The notes: a model not told the origin generated them from the sequence alone. A DNA stretch of 64,000 bases from Perognathus longimembris pacificus (GCF_023159225.1 NC_063188.1:36570021-36634020), one strand, 5' to 3'; positions 23,520 to 35,211 are shown, counted from the stretch's first letter. Numbers and translations are program-made.

Positions 23520-24820
23520 CATTGGTTTTTATGTTGGGAGACCTAGCTTCTCTCTGTGCCTTCCTTGTCTGATCAGTAACTTCAAGAGTGGTTTATATAA
23601 GCCAACAGGGCTCTGTCCTTGGGATAAACAGAAAACATCAGAAATAAAGGATTGGAAGGGGACAGCTTCAAAGAGCAAGCTGTACCTCAAATGGAGTATA
23701 AACTTCTTCAGAGAGCTAATCAAGAACTTGATCTACATGGAATCTTCCTATTTATGGATTATGCCTTTTCCAAGAAGCTCAGGTCATGAGTCTCTGAAGA
23801 TAAGGGTCAGCAAACAAATGCTAGAACATTCAAGCAAACTTCTCCGTTTCTCTTAAATCAATAGGACTTTAATGTCCTGCTTGGGGAATGACTTGGCAAC
23901 AAAACAGAAAGTATTTTCTCTTACATTCTTTTAAAGGATTTGCTAGCATCCTAAATAAAATTTAATAAGCTTTTATGTTATGTTTTAAAGCTCTGTCCTT
24001 TACTAAGGGTAAAAAAAAAATACTAAGGCCAGTATTCTTTTATAAACTCACTTATATTTGGGTTCTCTGTGTAAATAACCTTTCATAAAATGAGAAACAT
24101 TTTTTAACATTCCAAACACTATGGAAATCTACAGTTGATCACCAGTTATGGATAAAGGAGAGAAGAGGAGGAAATAAAAGAAATAATCAAACCTACTACA
24201 TGGTGCTACATGTTAAACTTCAATACATAACATGCTTTTCCTGATCTATAAAATAGAACCCTCCTTACGAATTCTATCACATTTATTGTGTTCTTAATAA
24301 CTAAGCAATATTTGAGCTAACAAATTCAACAGCAGAAACAGCAAGACACCTGCTATATTTTGGTTATCAGTTTATTGATGTATCAAGGCCTATATAGGTG
24401 TTTGTCCTACATATTTCTGCAAATTCTTATGGTGATCCTTCCCAGGTGATAACTTTGTTTCCCAGGCAAAAATGTCAAAAATTTTATTAATATATTCAAC
24501 ATTTCACAGATAGCTACACATTGCAAACACAAGATTAAACCCTAGTAGTTATAACTCCAGAGCAAGTCCTTTCTTATTACCACTTTAATAGTAACTTCAC
24601 TTGTCTGAACTGAAGCCCACGTGACAGAGAAACAAGGCAAGTTCATAGCTCAAATGCAAATGGATAGAAGCATATTAAATGAAAGAGAAAACTCTTAGGA
24701 TGAAACTATATTGGCACATGAACAATGTCCTAAGGCTCAATTACTCATGGAAGTCTTCTTGGAGGAGGAAGACTGAGGACAACCCTGAGTGACGATTCAA
24801 AGTTACTGTTTCTTTCTATG
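23520..24820. other. Unique sequence, about 1.3 kb
   Basis: No supported feature. AT-rich. Confidence 0.4.
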
Positions 24821-24824
24821 ATAA

Positions 24825-25290
24825 ACAGGACTCTAAACATTCACACAGTGTGACCAAAGGAAGATATGCTTAGGAAAGGATCACAAGGGCTCAATACCTA
24901 TGTTTATGTGATCAAATAAAATGATGCTTATTGAAATGCACTCAAAGAAATGGAAACATTTGTTTTTAAAATTTATTTTTTTCTTTATTTCTGCTTTTGT
25001 CACTATTTTTTATTTCTGTACCTTTGTCTTGTATGTAAGTTTATCTGATTTGGGGAGGAAAAGAGGAAGTAAAGAAATTGTGGGACAAAGGGTAAACTAA
25101 TGCAATAGTGATACTCACTAGACACTATCTTAGACATGAACTATACAATGTGTGGGGGAGGAGGACCAAGAGGGGGAAAAATTGGGAGAGAATGAGGGAG
25201 GGAGTGACACTGTTCAAAACAAAATGTACTCATTACCTGGCTTATGCAACTGTAACTCTGCTGTATGTCAACTTTACAATAAAAATATTT
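24825..25290 (+). mobile_element. Old L1 3' end
   Basis: 'cattcacacagtgtgaccaaaggaagatatgc', 'aagggctcaatacctatgtttatgtgatc', 'aaataaaatgatgcttattgaaatgc', a G-rich tract, then 'gtactcattacctggcttatg' and 'tttacaataaaaatatt'. It is the same old variant whose inverted piece lies at 62.9-63.2 kb. Confidence 0.75.
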
Positions 25291-25293
25291 TTT

Positions 25294-25500
25294 AGGGCTG
25301 GGGATATGGCCTAGTGGCAAGATAGCCTGCCTCGTATACATGAGGCCCTGGGTTCGATTCCCCAGCACCACATATACAGAAAACGGCCAGAAGTGGCGCT
25401 GTGGCTCAAGTGGCAGAGTGTTAGCCTTGAGCAAAAGGAAGCCAGGGACAGTGCTCAGGCCCTGAGTCCAAGGCCCAGGACTGGCCAAAAAAAAAAAAAA
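25294..25500 (+). mobile_element. IDL-Geo SINE, near consensus
   Basis: Inserted in the tail of the preceding L1. The ID-like unit has intact A box (tggcctagtggc) and B box (ggttcgattcc). The Geo unit reads 'gaagtggcgctgtggctcaagtggcagagtgttagccttgagc' and ends 'ccaaggcccaggactggcc', then A15. It retains CpGs and looks young. Confidence 0.93.
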
Positions 25501-25679
25501 ATTTTTTTTTAAAGGCATGGTTTCCCAAGACTCACATAGCTGAAATAAAGAGATAATTACTCTGCTGAAATAAAAAGAATCAGACATGAATATTCTTTTG
25601 CCTCTTGTATACATTGATAAACTGAATATTTAGTTCAGATATATTCACCAAATAAACTTGAATGTTACAAAAATTGAAG

Positions 25680-25815
25680 GGAAGGATTGGGTTGGGAGGG
25701 ATGGGGGAGAAGGATGAAAGGGGTGATATCAATCAAAATGTATAGTACTCATTAACTATTAGCTGGATGTAATCCCTTTGTATAACTATAACTACTTAAA
25801 TTTAATAAAAACATA
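25680..25815 (+). mobile_element. Old L1-like retroposon 3' end
   Basis: 'gggttgggagggatgggggagaaggatgaaaggggtgat' then 'aaaatgtatagtactcattaactatt', then 'tttaataaaaac'. Layout as in L1 3'UTRs (G-rich tract, conserved block, A tail), but a different variant, also seen at 40.4 kb. Confidence 0.5.
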
Positions 25816-25819
25816 AATT

Positions 25820-26335
25820 GAAAAATAGAAGCTTAGATTTGAAACGGTATTTTTATATCATTTTCTTTTCCTTCCTCTTCCTCTCTCACTTCCTCTTCCT
25901 CTGTGTGTGTGCTTCTCTTCCTCTTCTTCATTCTGCTCATTTTAAAGTGCCTTTAAATATCTTAGAATCAAATAACTCTAATTCTTAAATTGAAGGTGAA
26001 AATGGAAGATATTTTCTATGGCCCATTGTGTTGCCTCACCCCCTACAAGTTTTGGGAAAATTAGAGTATAAAAGATGTACTGTCATGTCAACTTTACAAC
26101 CCATCACTCTTAGCAGTCCAAGATGCTTTTTATTAACATGATATAATATCATGCCAGAATGTTCAACTTTTAATCCTGTATACATGAACAATATCCTAAG
26201 AGTTGCATTGGCAATTAGCTCCTCTTGCAGGTTTTCAATTAGAAGTCTTAAGTGCTTGTTGCTTTGACACATAAGGTCAAATCATAGAGTGAGCTCTTCT
26301 AATGACCCAAAGAACAGGAATGAGCTCCACATTGG
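25820..26335. other. Unique sequence with a short pyrimidine tract
   Basis: A CT-rich tract at about 25860-25930. Nothing else recognised. Confidence 0.4.
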
Positions 26336-26337
26336 CA

Positions 26338-26590
26338 TTGCCAGGCCCTAGTGGTTCACACTTGTAATCCCAGCTATTTTAGGATGCTGTGGTCCAAGGA
26401 TTGCAGTTTGAAGCCAGGCCAGGCAAGAAAGTTTATGAGACTCATCTTCAATTAACCACACCAAAAAATTTTCCAGAATTGGAGCTGGAGCTCAATTGGT
26501 AGAGCACTAGCCTTGAGCAAAAAAGCTCAGGAGCAATGATCAGACCCTGAGTTCAAGCCCCAGAAGCCCCCAGAACTGGCACAAAAAATA
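26338..26590 (+). mobile_element. 7SL/B1-head plus Geo-tail composite SINE
   Basis: 'aggccctagtggttcacacttgtaatcccagc', 'gaagccaggccaggcaagaaag' and Geo 'ggagctggagctcaattggtagagcactagccttgagc' to 'ccctgagttcaagcccc'. The end contains an extra 'agaagcccc' duplication. Confidence 0.82.
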
Positions 26591-26699
26591 AATAACAGCT
26601 TCTCATTAGTTAAATGGGTGGCTTTATCTGTATTTTAACGTGTACCTGGACAAGGACATTGGGACCAGTGATGAGGTGTGTGTGAGGGGTTGTTGAAAA

Positions 26700-26870
26700 T
26701 CGATACTGGTACTCTTGGCCTCTGTCATAGACTTATCATTTGATCTTGAGCCAACTTACCTCTTCTTCCTTGGTCCTCTGGCTCTTCATCTACAAGCTGA
26801 AATAAGAGGTGACCATTCACATGGACTGTAGTCATTGAGAAAGTTGAAAATTTTACACATTATAAATAAT
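26700..26870 (+). repeat. MIR SINE fossil
   Basis: 'cttatcatttgatcttgagccaacttacctcttcttccttggtcctctggctcttcatctacaagctgaaa' follows the MIR core ('tgtgaccttgggcaagttactt..ctc..tcatctgtaaaatg'). Confidence 0.6.
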
Positions 26871-26874
26871 AAAT

Positions 26875-27685
26875 ACTAAAATCTAAGGAAGAAAACGTAG
26901 GCATTTCCACATAGAACCCATCAGACTTTGAACTACAGATGGGTGGATATCTGATAATAAAGCCTACACTTCAGATCAGAATGTGTTTCCCTCTTTCCTG
27001 GTCCATCTCTAGTGGACTATATATCTTTCTGCCAGCCTATTAGGAGCACTAATCATTCTTATCCTGAAGGATCGATTAGGTTTGAAAGGCTGAGAGATAA
27101 TAAAATGATAAAATTTTCACTCTGGGGGTGACTGTTGCTTGGATCAATTTAGCTTTCAGTATATAGGCAGACAATCATTTATAGATAGTCTAACCACAGA
27201 TGGAGGGAGGGAAGAAGCAAGGTCTGTAACAGTTTCCTGTAGTCCTGCCCAGACCTGTTTACCCTACACTACAACTTCCACAAGAAAGAAAAGCAGCTAA
27301 GGGTTCATAATTTCCACATCTTTTGCCTAAAACTACTGCTGCATTAGACTGAATAGATGTGGCCAACAAAAGGTTATCACAGCAATTTATCAAGTTGTTG
27401 CATAATCAATTCAGTCCAAACCACCACAAAAAGCCATAATATTGAGCCATGACACAGTAGGTGAGGTCATTTCAAGTGATGTTATGACTAAATTACATCT
27501 ATGATGCACCATGTTAGTGAATGTAGTTTTCAAACATATTTTATTAAGAAAGAATAGCATATCAAATAAAAGTGAAGCTGCTGTGATTGAAGTGGGGTGG
27601 GTAGACACAGAGTTCTGTTCTCATTCTGCCTCTTTCAGATAGATCCCTGTATTACTTTCAAAGCATCTCCAATGAATCCTGGGAA
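26875..27685. other. Unique sequence, nothing recognised
   Basis: No supported gene or repeat. Confidence 0.4.
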
Positions 27686-27689
27686 TGTA

Positions 27690-27835
27690 CAAATACAACT
27701 AGGAAATAATTTAGACCAATCCCAAACCTCTCCTTATTTATCTAATGACAATACTAAGGCCCACAGAGAGAATGACTTAACAACAGTCCTTTAGATAGCG
27801 AGTAATACTTCCAGGAATAGAACCAAAGTGCTCAG
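27690..27835 (-). repeat. MIR-type fossil, antisense
   Basis: 'tctaatgacaatactaaggcccacagagagaatgacttaacaacagtc' and 'agcgagtaatacttccaggaatagaacca' are the antisense MIR core. Confidence 0.6.
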
Positions 27836-28167
27836 ATTCTTTTTGCAGCATTTAACATGATTCTTCATGTGTGACCTAGCTAGGTCAGGTCTCTTTCAGG
27901 TACAGCTATGCTGGAGAGTGGAAAGTGGGAAGAATTATGCACTGGAGCATGGCATGGCAGGTGCAGATTATCCAGGAAGAATAATGAAATTCAGACAAAA
28001 GTAGGATATAGGACAGAGCATATCTCTTACCGAATCTATTACTTCCTTACCAAAGTAATATCAGTTGAACAATTCCACATAGTGTTTGGAAATTCACATT
28101 TACAATAGAAAGAAACAATTACATTTTAATTTGGTTAAAATTACAAAAATAGCCTTAACAAGCACCT

Positions 28168-28560
28168 TCTTTAAAGCAGGCACTTATGTTTCAAGGCTTT
28201 AATCCTAGCTACTCAAAAGGCTGAGATTAGGAGGATAACAGTTTAAGGCCAGTGTGGGGGAAAAGTACATGAGATCCCTTTTCAACCAATAGTTGAGCTT
28301 AATGGCATACGCCAGTCATATCCCAACTATGCAGGAGGCTGGTATCAAGAGGATCACAGTTACAAGCCACACCACCAAAATGACCCATGAGACTCCATGA
28401 CATTGGAAGAAGCTGAACATGATAGTGCATAACTATCACTCTAGTTACAAGAGCACAAAACAGGAAGATTGTGGTCTAGGCCTGGCCGTGGGCAAAAAAG
28501 CCAGACCTTATCTCAAAATAGACTGTACAAAGAAGGCTCTATCAGGAAAGTGGCTTGATC
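28168..28560 (+). mobile_element. Three tandem 7SL/B1-like units
   Basis: Unit 1 (about 28168-28290): 'ctttaatcctagctactcaaaaggctgag' and 'ggccagtgtggggg'. Unit 2 (about 28291-28410): 'cagtcatatcccaactatgcaggaggctgg' and 'caagccac..gagactcc'. Unit 3 (about 28411-28520): 'gtgcataactatcactctagttacaag' and 'ggcctggccgtgggcaaaaaagccagacctt'. All face the same way. They do not carry a clear Geo unit. Confidence 0.65.
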
Positions 28561-28639
28561 AGGAGAGTGGCTCCCTGAGTTCAAAGCCAAGTAGTATCCA
28601 AAATACTATTATAATACTTCAGAAGAAAGTCAGTTGGTA

Positions 28640-29225
28640 TTTAACGCTTTAGCTGTGCGGAGTGCGGGGGGGGGGGGGGGGGGGCTGTGCCCGGCACTGT
28701 GCCGGAGGAACACATAAGATGACGCTAAGTGAAATGAACTCCATGTTATGGAAACAAGTGATATATCACAGTTGTAACTACTTTCAACGTCCTATGTGTA
28801 TGTGTAGTTTCTATTATTGATGATGTTCTTGTATCACCTTCCTATGGTTGTACCTACACTATCTCTGTAATCTTATTTGAGTATATTGGAAACCGTGTTT
28901 ACTGGTATTGGAAGTAGGAAATTCAAAGGGAATACCAAATTTGAGAGACACAGGGTAAAAAAAGAGAAATAACTACAAAAGCAATACTTGCAAAACTGTT
29001 TGGTGTAAGTGAACTGAACACCTGGGGGGGGGAGGGAAAGGGGGGAGGGAGGAGGGCATGAGGGACAAGGCAACAAACAGTACAAGAAATGTATCCAATG
29101 CCCAACGTATGATACTGTAACCTCTCTGTACATCAGTTTGATAATAAAAATTTGAGAAGAAAAAAAAATAAAATAAAATCAGTTTTCTTTTTTTTTAATC
29201 TTCCAGAGTTTTCCAATCCAAAAAA
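28640..29225 (+). mobile_element. Chimeric L1: foreign 5' piece, L1 3' end, 3' transduction
   Basis: Identical 14-bp target-site duplications, aaagtcagttggta, at 28626-28639 and 29226-29239 bound a composite. 28640-28706 is not L1: it includes G19 at 28666-28684 and a near-perfect hairpin ccggcac-t-gtgccgg at 28691-28705. About 28707-29150 is L1 3'UTR starting 'gaacacataagatgacg' and ending 'gataataaaaatttgag'. About 29151-29180 is an A-rich tail. 29181-29217 is extra non-L1 sequence followed by a second A run, as in a 3' transduction. The L1 part retains no coding sequence. Confidence 0.88.
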
Positions 29226-29675
29226 AAAGTCAGTTGGTAAATTTGTTTCTAAAAATTAATTCTCATTAAATTCTTAGCTAGAATTAAAAGTCTTACTTTC
29301 CTTTATCTTAGTTTGAATAATTGTTAACATTTATGATAATAGTTTTGAGGCAGTGTAACTCCTGGTAAGGTATTCCAAATCCTCAATATATCATATCCTC
29401 ACACATCTCATGAGTATTTATTGAGTACCTACTATTTATTAGGTCCTGATCCAGCCACTAAGAAAAATTAAGCTACCCTTAGGAGTAGAGTGATAGTCTT
29501 CCTGGAATGATATTTCATCTGGAATAAGAATGTGAAAAAGACAGAGGTAGACATGAGAGCATTTGACAAGATGACCTCTGGGGGATTTAACAGTTAATAA
29601 TTCATCGTTTTTCTTTTGATTACTGGCTATGCTTTCATGAGACAATCTGGACTTTTTAAACTTAATAAATATTTT

Positions 29676-30050
29676 CTCTTTTTTTCATTTCTTTATTGTC
29701 AAAGTGATGTACAGAGGGGTTACAGCTTCATATGTAAGGCAGTGAGTACATTTCTTATCCAACTTGTTACCTCCTCCCTCATTTTTCCCCTGCCTCCCCC
29801 TCCCCATTTCCCTCTCCCCTCATGAGTTGTAAGTTGGTTTACACCACATAGTTATGTAAGTATTGCTGTTGCATTGGTTTTCTTTTTATCCGTTATCTCT
29901 CAATTTTGGTGTTCCCTTTCCCTTCCCTAGTTCCAATACACATATATAAAATATACAAGGTACTAAAATCAGTTACAGTGATATCAGGGATAGAACCACG
30001 GGAAAGAAATACAAAAGAAAAAAGGCATAATTTCACATGGTTTGTTGAAA
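29676..30050 (-). mobile_element. Older L1 3' end
   Basis: 'ttattgtcaaagtgatgtacagaggggttacagc', a C-rich tract, 'tatctctcaattttggtgttccc' and 'acagtgatatcagggatagaaccacggg' are the antisense 3'UTR of the older variant, reaching nearly to the ORF2 end region. Confidence 0.8.
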
Positions 30051-30054
30051 GAAA

Positions 30055-31075
30055 CAACAACAATGATATAGGCAGCTATTTTAGATACTATTTGTCTATC
30101 CTACCTCTTACAACTATTTCAGGCTCTATTATATGTTGTTTTTTTAATTCTTCCCTAATTCTGTCTTCAGAATTTGGTTGCGAGGCAAAGAAACCTCTTG
30201 CTTTACAGTTATCAACACACAGATTCACTTAGTAAGATATGGATACACATATATGAGCTGTTTTGTGGCTGTTGATGGCTATTTTAAAGAAACAAAGCAC
30301 ACTCAAAGGTTAGGTACAAATGGAATTATTTCAGTCATGCCATGGATTCTGAAGAGAATCCTCACATAATACATGTAAGAGTATTTTTAGCAGTGACAGC
30401 AAAATTGAAATAATTATATAGTCTCTCAGATGACAAAGTTGAAAGAGACAATGCCCATGTAGATATTTAAGGGTAGTCATTTGGGTTGTTCAGCTAAGGG
30501 CTTTGTTGCCGTTCATTCCCAAGGGGCACATGTGTCCAATAGACAATTAAGAATAAAAATGAAAAATTCAATATGAAAGGCAAATCAATACAGAGAAAAG
30601 CCCATCCATGACAGCCTTAGTGTACCAGAGATGTACAATTTTAAGCCTATGGTAGGAAACTTAGAATTTCAAGGAACCTCACGAGATCATGTGGTTGACA
30701 ATGGCCCTTTGCCTTAGGTAAGCAAATCTCTAACCTAAACAGGACATGATTTTCTTAATTTGAAGGAAAATTTCTTCAAATGTCAACCTAAACTGTAAAT
30801 CATCGATTTCCCCTTGAACACAGAAGTCAACTGTTCTTCATCAAAAATACTTCATTTCTTTCAAGTTGTCCTTAGCCTACTTTATTCCAGGGCAAAATAA
30901 TTAGAGTTCTTGTAACCTTTCATCCTATCATTTCTTTCTTTTTTCTTTCTCACATACTTCAAGGTGACTGTAATCTATATCTCCTAGCAAAGTGCAAGGT
31001 CAGAAATGAGCACTAACACATTTACCTAGTAACCGTCAATGAAACCTGTACTTGGTGTGCTGGAATAAAACACTC
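30055..31075. other. Unique sequence, about 1 kb
   Basis: No supported gene or repeat. Confidence 0.4.
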
Positions 31076-31082
31076 ATGTTCT

Positions 31083-31292
31083 GCCAGGCATCCGTGGCTC
31101 ACACCTGTAATCCTAGCTACTCTGGAGGCTGAGATCTGAAGGATCATGGTTCAAAGCCAGCCTGGACAGGAAAGTCTATGAGACACTTATCTCCAATTAA
31201 CCAGCAGAAAACTGGAAGTGGCACTATGGCTCAAAGTGGTAAGAATGCTAGCCTTAAGCTGAGGAGCTCGGGGACAGCTCCCAGGATGTTCT
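31083..31292 (+). mobile_element. 7SL/B1-head plus Geo-tail composite SINE
   Basis: Good head: 'ccaggcatccgtggctcacacctgtaatcctagctactctggaggctgag', 'caaagccagcctggacaggaaag'. Geo 'gaagtggcactatggctcaaagtggtaagaatgctagcctt' is truncated at its 3' end. Confidence 0.85.
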
Positions 31293-31299
31293 AGGAACT

Positions 31300-32050
31300 G
31301 TATTGGGATAAAATAACTGACTAAACTATGGAGTCATGTGTTTAAATTCAGTTTTTCTAAGTTTGATTATATAAATTCTTTATTTGGTCTGATAAGGTAT
31401 AATTAAGATACTGAATTAGAGAATATTATGTGTGAGGGAGAAAGATCTTGATCAATCAGAAATGAGAAAGAGATCTGTTTGAAGGCCTTTAAACAGATCA
31501 AGATAACATAGAACTTCATGAAATTAAATTAATACATCTGAGTGGTCTTCTTTAAGAATATATTTTGGTCTGCTCAAACTCACTGTGCTAAATTAAGAAC
31601 TTTCCTAGTATTAATAAAAATTGCTATTTTTCTCTAGTTAGAGGAAATCTAGTCTTAGTGCTTAAATTGATTTCAATGTTTAAAATATTATATAGATAAA
31701 TTAGATAAGTTATATGTAGATTCCAGGTGAAGATTCTTTGTCAGGAGGCGGCCAAGAAACTAGTATGATCTTAAAGGAGAGGCAGAGATTTCCCTTGTTT
31801 TATTGTAAATTGAGCAGACAAAATGCTTGAAACACAATAGAAGCAGACACTAAACAGAAGGGTAATGCATGCCTCTTGAAAGTATAAAATCTCAATTCTC
31901 CTACCCTACTGTCATAGGTGTAAGTAGTTTAAATTATTTCAGAGTATGGGGTCCTATTTAACTCCACAGGAACAATGTTATATGCTTATGAATCTGACTA
32001 TGACTATGACATGCATCCTTGAAATTTTCTGGAAAGTTTACAGATATCTG
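31300..32050. other. Unique sequence, nothing recognised
   Basis: AT-rich, no supported feature. Confidence 0.4.

Positions 32051-32052
<2 letters not shown>

Positions 32053-32123
<71 letters not shown>
32053..32123. repeat. (CT)n microsatellite
   Basis: About 35 uninterrupted CT units, the longest perfect dinucleotide run in the window. Confidence 0.97.
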
Positions 32124-32126
<3 letters not shown>

Positions 32127-32282
32127 GTTAGATCATTTATTATTAATTTATGAGTTTCTATGGGTTACACATTAGATTAAGATGGCTCAGATTCTACTGA
32201 GCAAAAATTAGGATCCACTAGCAGAAGTTTACAAAACAATAGATTTTAGTTTCCTAACAATTAAAAAGCTCTACAAAATTAA

Positions 32283-32525
32283 AGAAGCTGACTGTTGTAG
32301 GAGGAGATTCTGGGGCTTGAACTCAAGGTGTGGGTGCTGTCCCTGAGCTTTTTGGGTCAAGTCTAGCACAGTACTACTTTGAGCCACACCTCCACTTCTG
32401 GCTTTCTTGTGGTTAATTGGAGATAAGAGCCTCAGATTTTTACTGCCTGAAATGGCTTTGAAGCAGGATCCTAATATCTCAGCCTGCTGAGTAGCTAGGA
32501 TTACAGGCATGAGCCATTAGCGCCC
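32283..32525 (-). mobile_element. 7SL/B1-head plus Geo-tail composite SINE
   Basis: Antisense Geo ('ggggcttgaactcaaggtgtgggtgctgtccctgagc', 'tgagccacacctccacttctggc'), linker 'gtggttaattggagataagag', antisense head ('ctcagcctgctgagtagctaggattacaggcatgagcc'). Confidence 0.88.
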
Positions 32526-32529
32526 CGCT

Positions 32530-34315
32530 ATGAGGCTCACTTACTATGCACATTGTTATGAAGTTGAAACTGTCACCTGGCCCATCACCTGTGAGGTATG
32601 CAGTCAATGGGTTTTCCTCACTAGGGAGAAAACCTGTGGATCCCATTTCTTGACAATAGCTTCAAATTGCACTCCATATTTTCTAATGGTTTGAATATAC
32701 TTGAATTTAGCAGTTCCAAATGATTTCATTTTCTTTGAAGGGGTAAAGGTTGTGCTTCCTGAGTGCCAGGTTTATGTAAATTAACCTGCAACCTATGGGT
32801 TTGTATAAAATCAACATGTTAATTTTATGCAAAGTAATTCAAAAGATCATTTGTGGCTTCTTGCCTTCCCAAATGGACATTCAGAGCAGGCATAAATAAT
32901 TGAGAATATGAAAATAGAAGGCAAAGCCCTTACTAAGAGCAATAGAAAGGGCACCAAGCAAATGTTGGGAGGGGGATCCAAGCAGTCTGTTGATACCAGT
33001 CATTTCTAACAGAATGCAGGAGGAGTGGAGAGTACAGCAAGCCTGATCATAAAATTCAGAGAATAAAAGGACAGAGGTAAAATTCTTAAAACTGCACTAG
33101 AACAGAGGAAGTGAGATTATCCAGGACAGAAAGTTGTTCATGTTTCTTGTTCTGGTATGAAACCAAAGTAAATCTGTCTGAGCCTCAGGACATTAGTCCA
33201 GACCATAGGAAGATATGAAAATGTTCCATTCAGATGAAAAAACAATTTCAAAGACAAATAGTCTGGAAAGATATTGTCACAGCATCTAAAACTGTTTCTA
33301 TATAACACTCTGCTCATAATATCCACCAGAAGTGAATTTTTGTTCTAATCAGCAAGAAGAGTAGATAAACTCTATGCAGTTATCTCTCATTGGCTCTACT
33401 CTAGAACAACTAGAAAAGGAAGGGGAACAGACACATGACTGAAGAGTGCATGTTAAACTAATATGTGCTTAAAAGCACCTTTGTGAAATAGTTTTCATTT
33501 TTATGACATTCAATTCCTAATAAGGTAGATTTCCTACACTCAAAATCACATTTTAGACTCTTGCTCATTAATTGCTTGGCTTTTCAAGAAAATTGAATGA
33601 ATTCAAAGAAAACTGAAGTTGACAGCCACAGCTTTGGTCAAACAGCAATGCAACAAAACACAGAGTATTTGAGAATGATGCTTAGGGATTGAATAAAATA
33701 GAAGTAAAGGAGGTCTGGGATTCAATATCAAAGGAAAAATCAGAATGACAGGAAAAGCTCAAAGAGCTAGAAGGTTGCATTGTACAAAAATGGAAAGATG
33801 AGTTGAGAGGCTAGTTTAGACCTAGCTAATATAGCAACATGCTGATAAAATCAGACTCTCCTATTTTTCTGACAATTGGGGGTCCAGGCCTTTCATGTTA
33901 TCATTGCACTAGTTATGCTGGGGAAACATAAACAGCACCATAAATGTTTTCACTACAGTGGGTCTAAGACCTGTTCATCATCAATTCTGCAATTGCTATT
34001 GTTTTGTCTACTATTTTCTAGGAAAGGCACAGGTTAAATACGGGATCTCATGGCCTATATCTCAGAAAGGGATATTGGCTCTTCATTTACACAGCATTTT
34101 ATTGAGGCCTTTGTAATTCTGGGCCATGTGGACAGTATTTTTCTTTTAAGAAAAATAAAAAGAAATCAATCAGTCTGCCTTCTCCCACAAATCTTATTTG
34201 CACTCTCATGTTCTCTGTCCTTTGCTACTTCATATACCACGTGCAACATATATAAATCAGTCACTGAGCACTGAAGAGATTGCGCTAATGAGAGTGTTGC
34301 TTATACATTAAGCTC
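32530..34315. other. Unique sequence, about 1.8 kb
   Basis: No supported gene or repeat. A 74-codon plus-strand frame at 34050 lies behind an acceptor-like 'ctattttctag' but has no donor or known motif. Confidence 0.35.
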
Positions 34316-34317
34316 AT

Positions 34318-34445
34318 TAAAGGCCATGGGTGGTGATACATGCTTATAATTCTAGCACTCATGAGGCTGAGGCAGGAGAATCACAAGTTTGAAGCCTTTC
34401 TGGCCTTCATAGCCAGACCCTATTTTAAACCTTACTAGCCTCAAA
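34318..34445 (+). mobile_element. 7SL/B1-like single unit
   Basis: 'catgggtggtgatacatgcttataattctagcactcatgaggctgaggcaggagaatcac' and 'gaagcctttctggc' are a B1-type unit without a Geo tail. Confidence 0.75.
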
Positions 34446-34449
34446 AGCT

Positions 34450-35170
34450 CATTATAAACTAATAAAGTAAATGCTAGCTCTGTATATGAGTATGGTGTTT
34501 CATGAGGTGGGGGGGGGGAGTGGCGAATGGCTGATATCAGTGGTAATCAATTAATTAAGGAATAAGCATAGAAGGATATTACATGTCATAAGTCATTTAA
34601 ATTTTATCCTATAGAAAATCAAATGTGTGTGTTCCATAAGAAAATGTCTTGTACAAAGTAGTTGTACAAATATTTATTAGATGACTGAATACATGTATAC
34701 AAACCATTGCATGTGTACAATTAAAAACAAACAAAATACCAACTTCAAGGATTCTGGAATGTGCAGGAGTGTAGAAGCGGTGGAAAGCTGAAGACATGAA
34801 GACGGGTCCTAGGCTTGTGTAACCTTTAGGAGACAAATTATAAAAGGCTGAACTAGATCCACAGTAGGTAGAATGAAGAGTGAAGAGGATCTGAAAGATA
34901 CTTTGGAATTACCTTTAGTAAAACTCAGTGGTTACAGGGTATGGAAAAAGGAAAGAGTGTATCCACTAGCATCAAATGTTGATTTGTGTCCCAACATATG
35001 AATCTTGCTTAAAAGATGAAATTAGCTGTGGATTGTGAAACAGCAAGAAACTTCTGAATAAAGTTTTTTTTGAAAAAACATGAACCCTTTACACACTGTT
35101 CAGAAAAAAAGGGGGGGGGGGTATTAGAAACACACTGCCAGGGTGGATGCCAACCTCATAACTCTTCCCT
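34450..35170. other. Unique sequence with G-runs
   Basis: G-runs at about 34509-34518 and 35111-35120. Otherwise nothing recognised. Confidence 0.4.
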
Positions 35171-35211
35171 GCCTCCAGCTGTGTGTGTGTGTACACGTGT
35201 GTACATGTGTG

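Noticed and set aside
25141..25614. 157-codon minus-strand frame
   Set aside because: It is an IDL-Geo SINE and an L1 tail read in the antisense direction.
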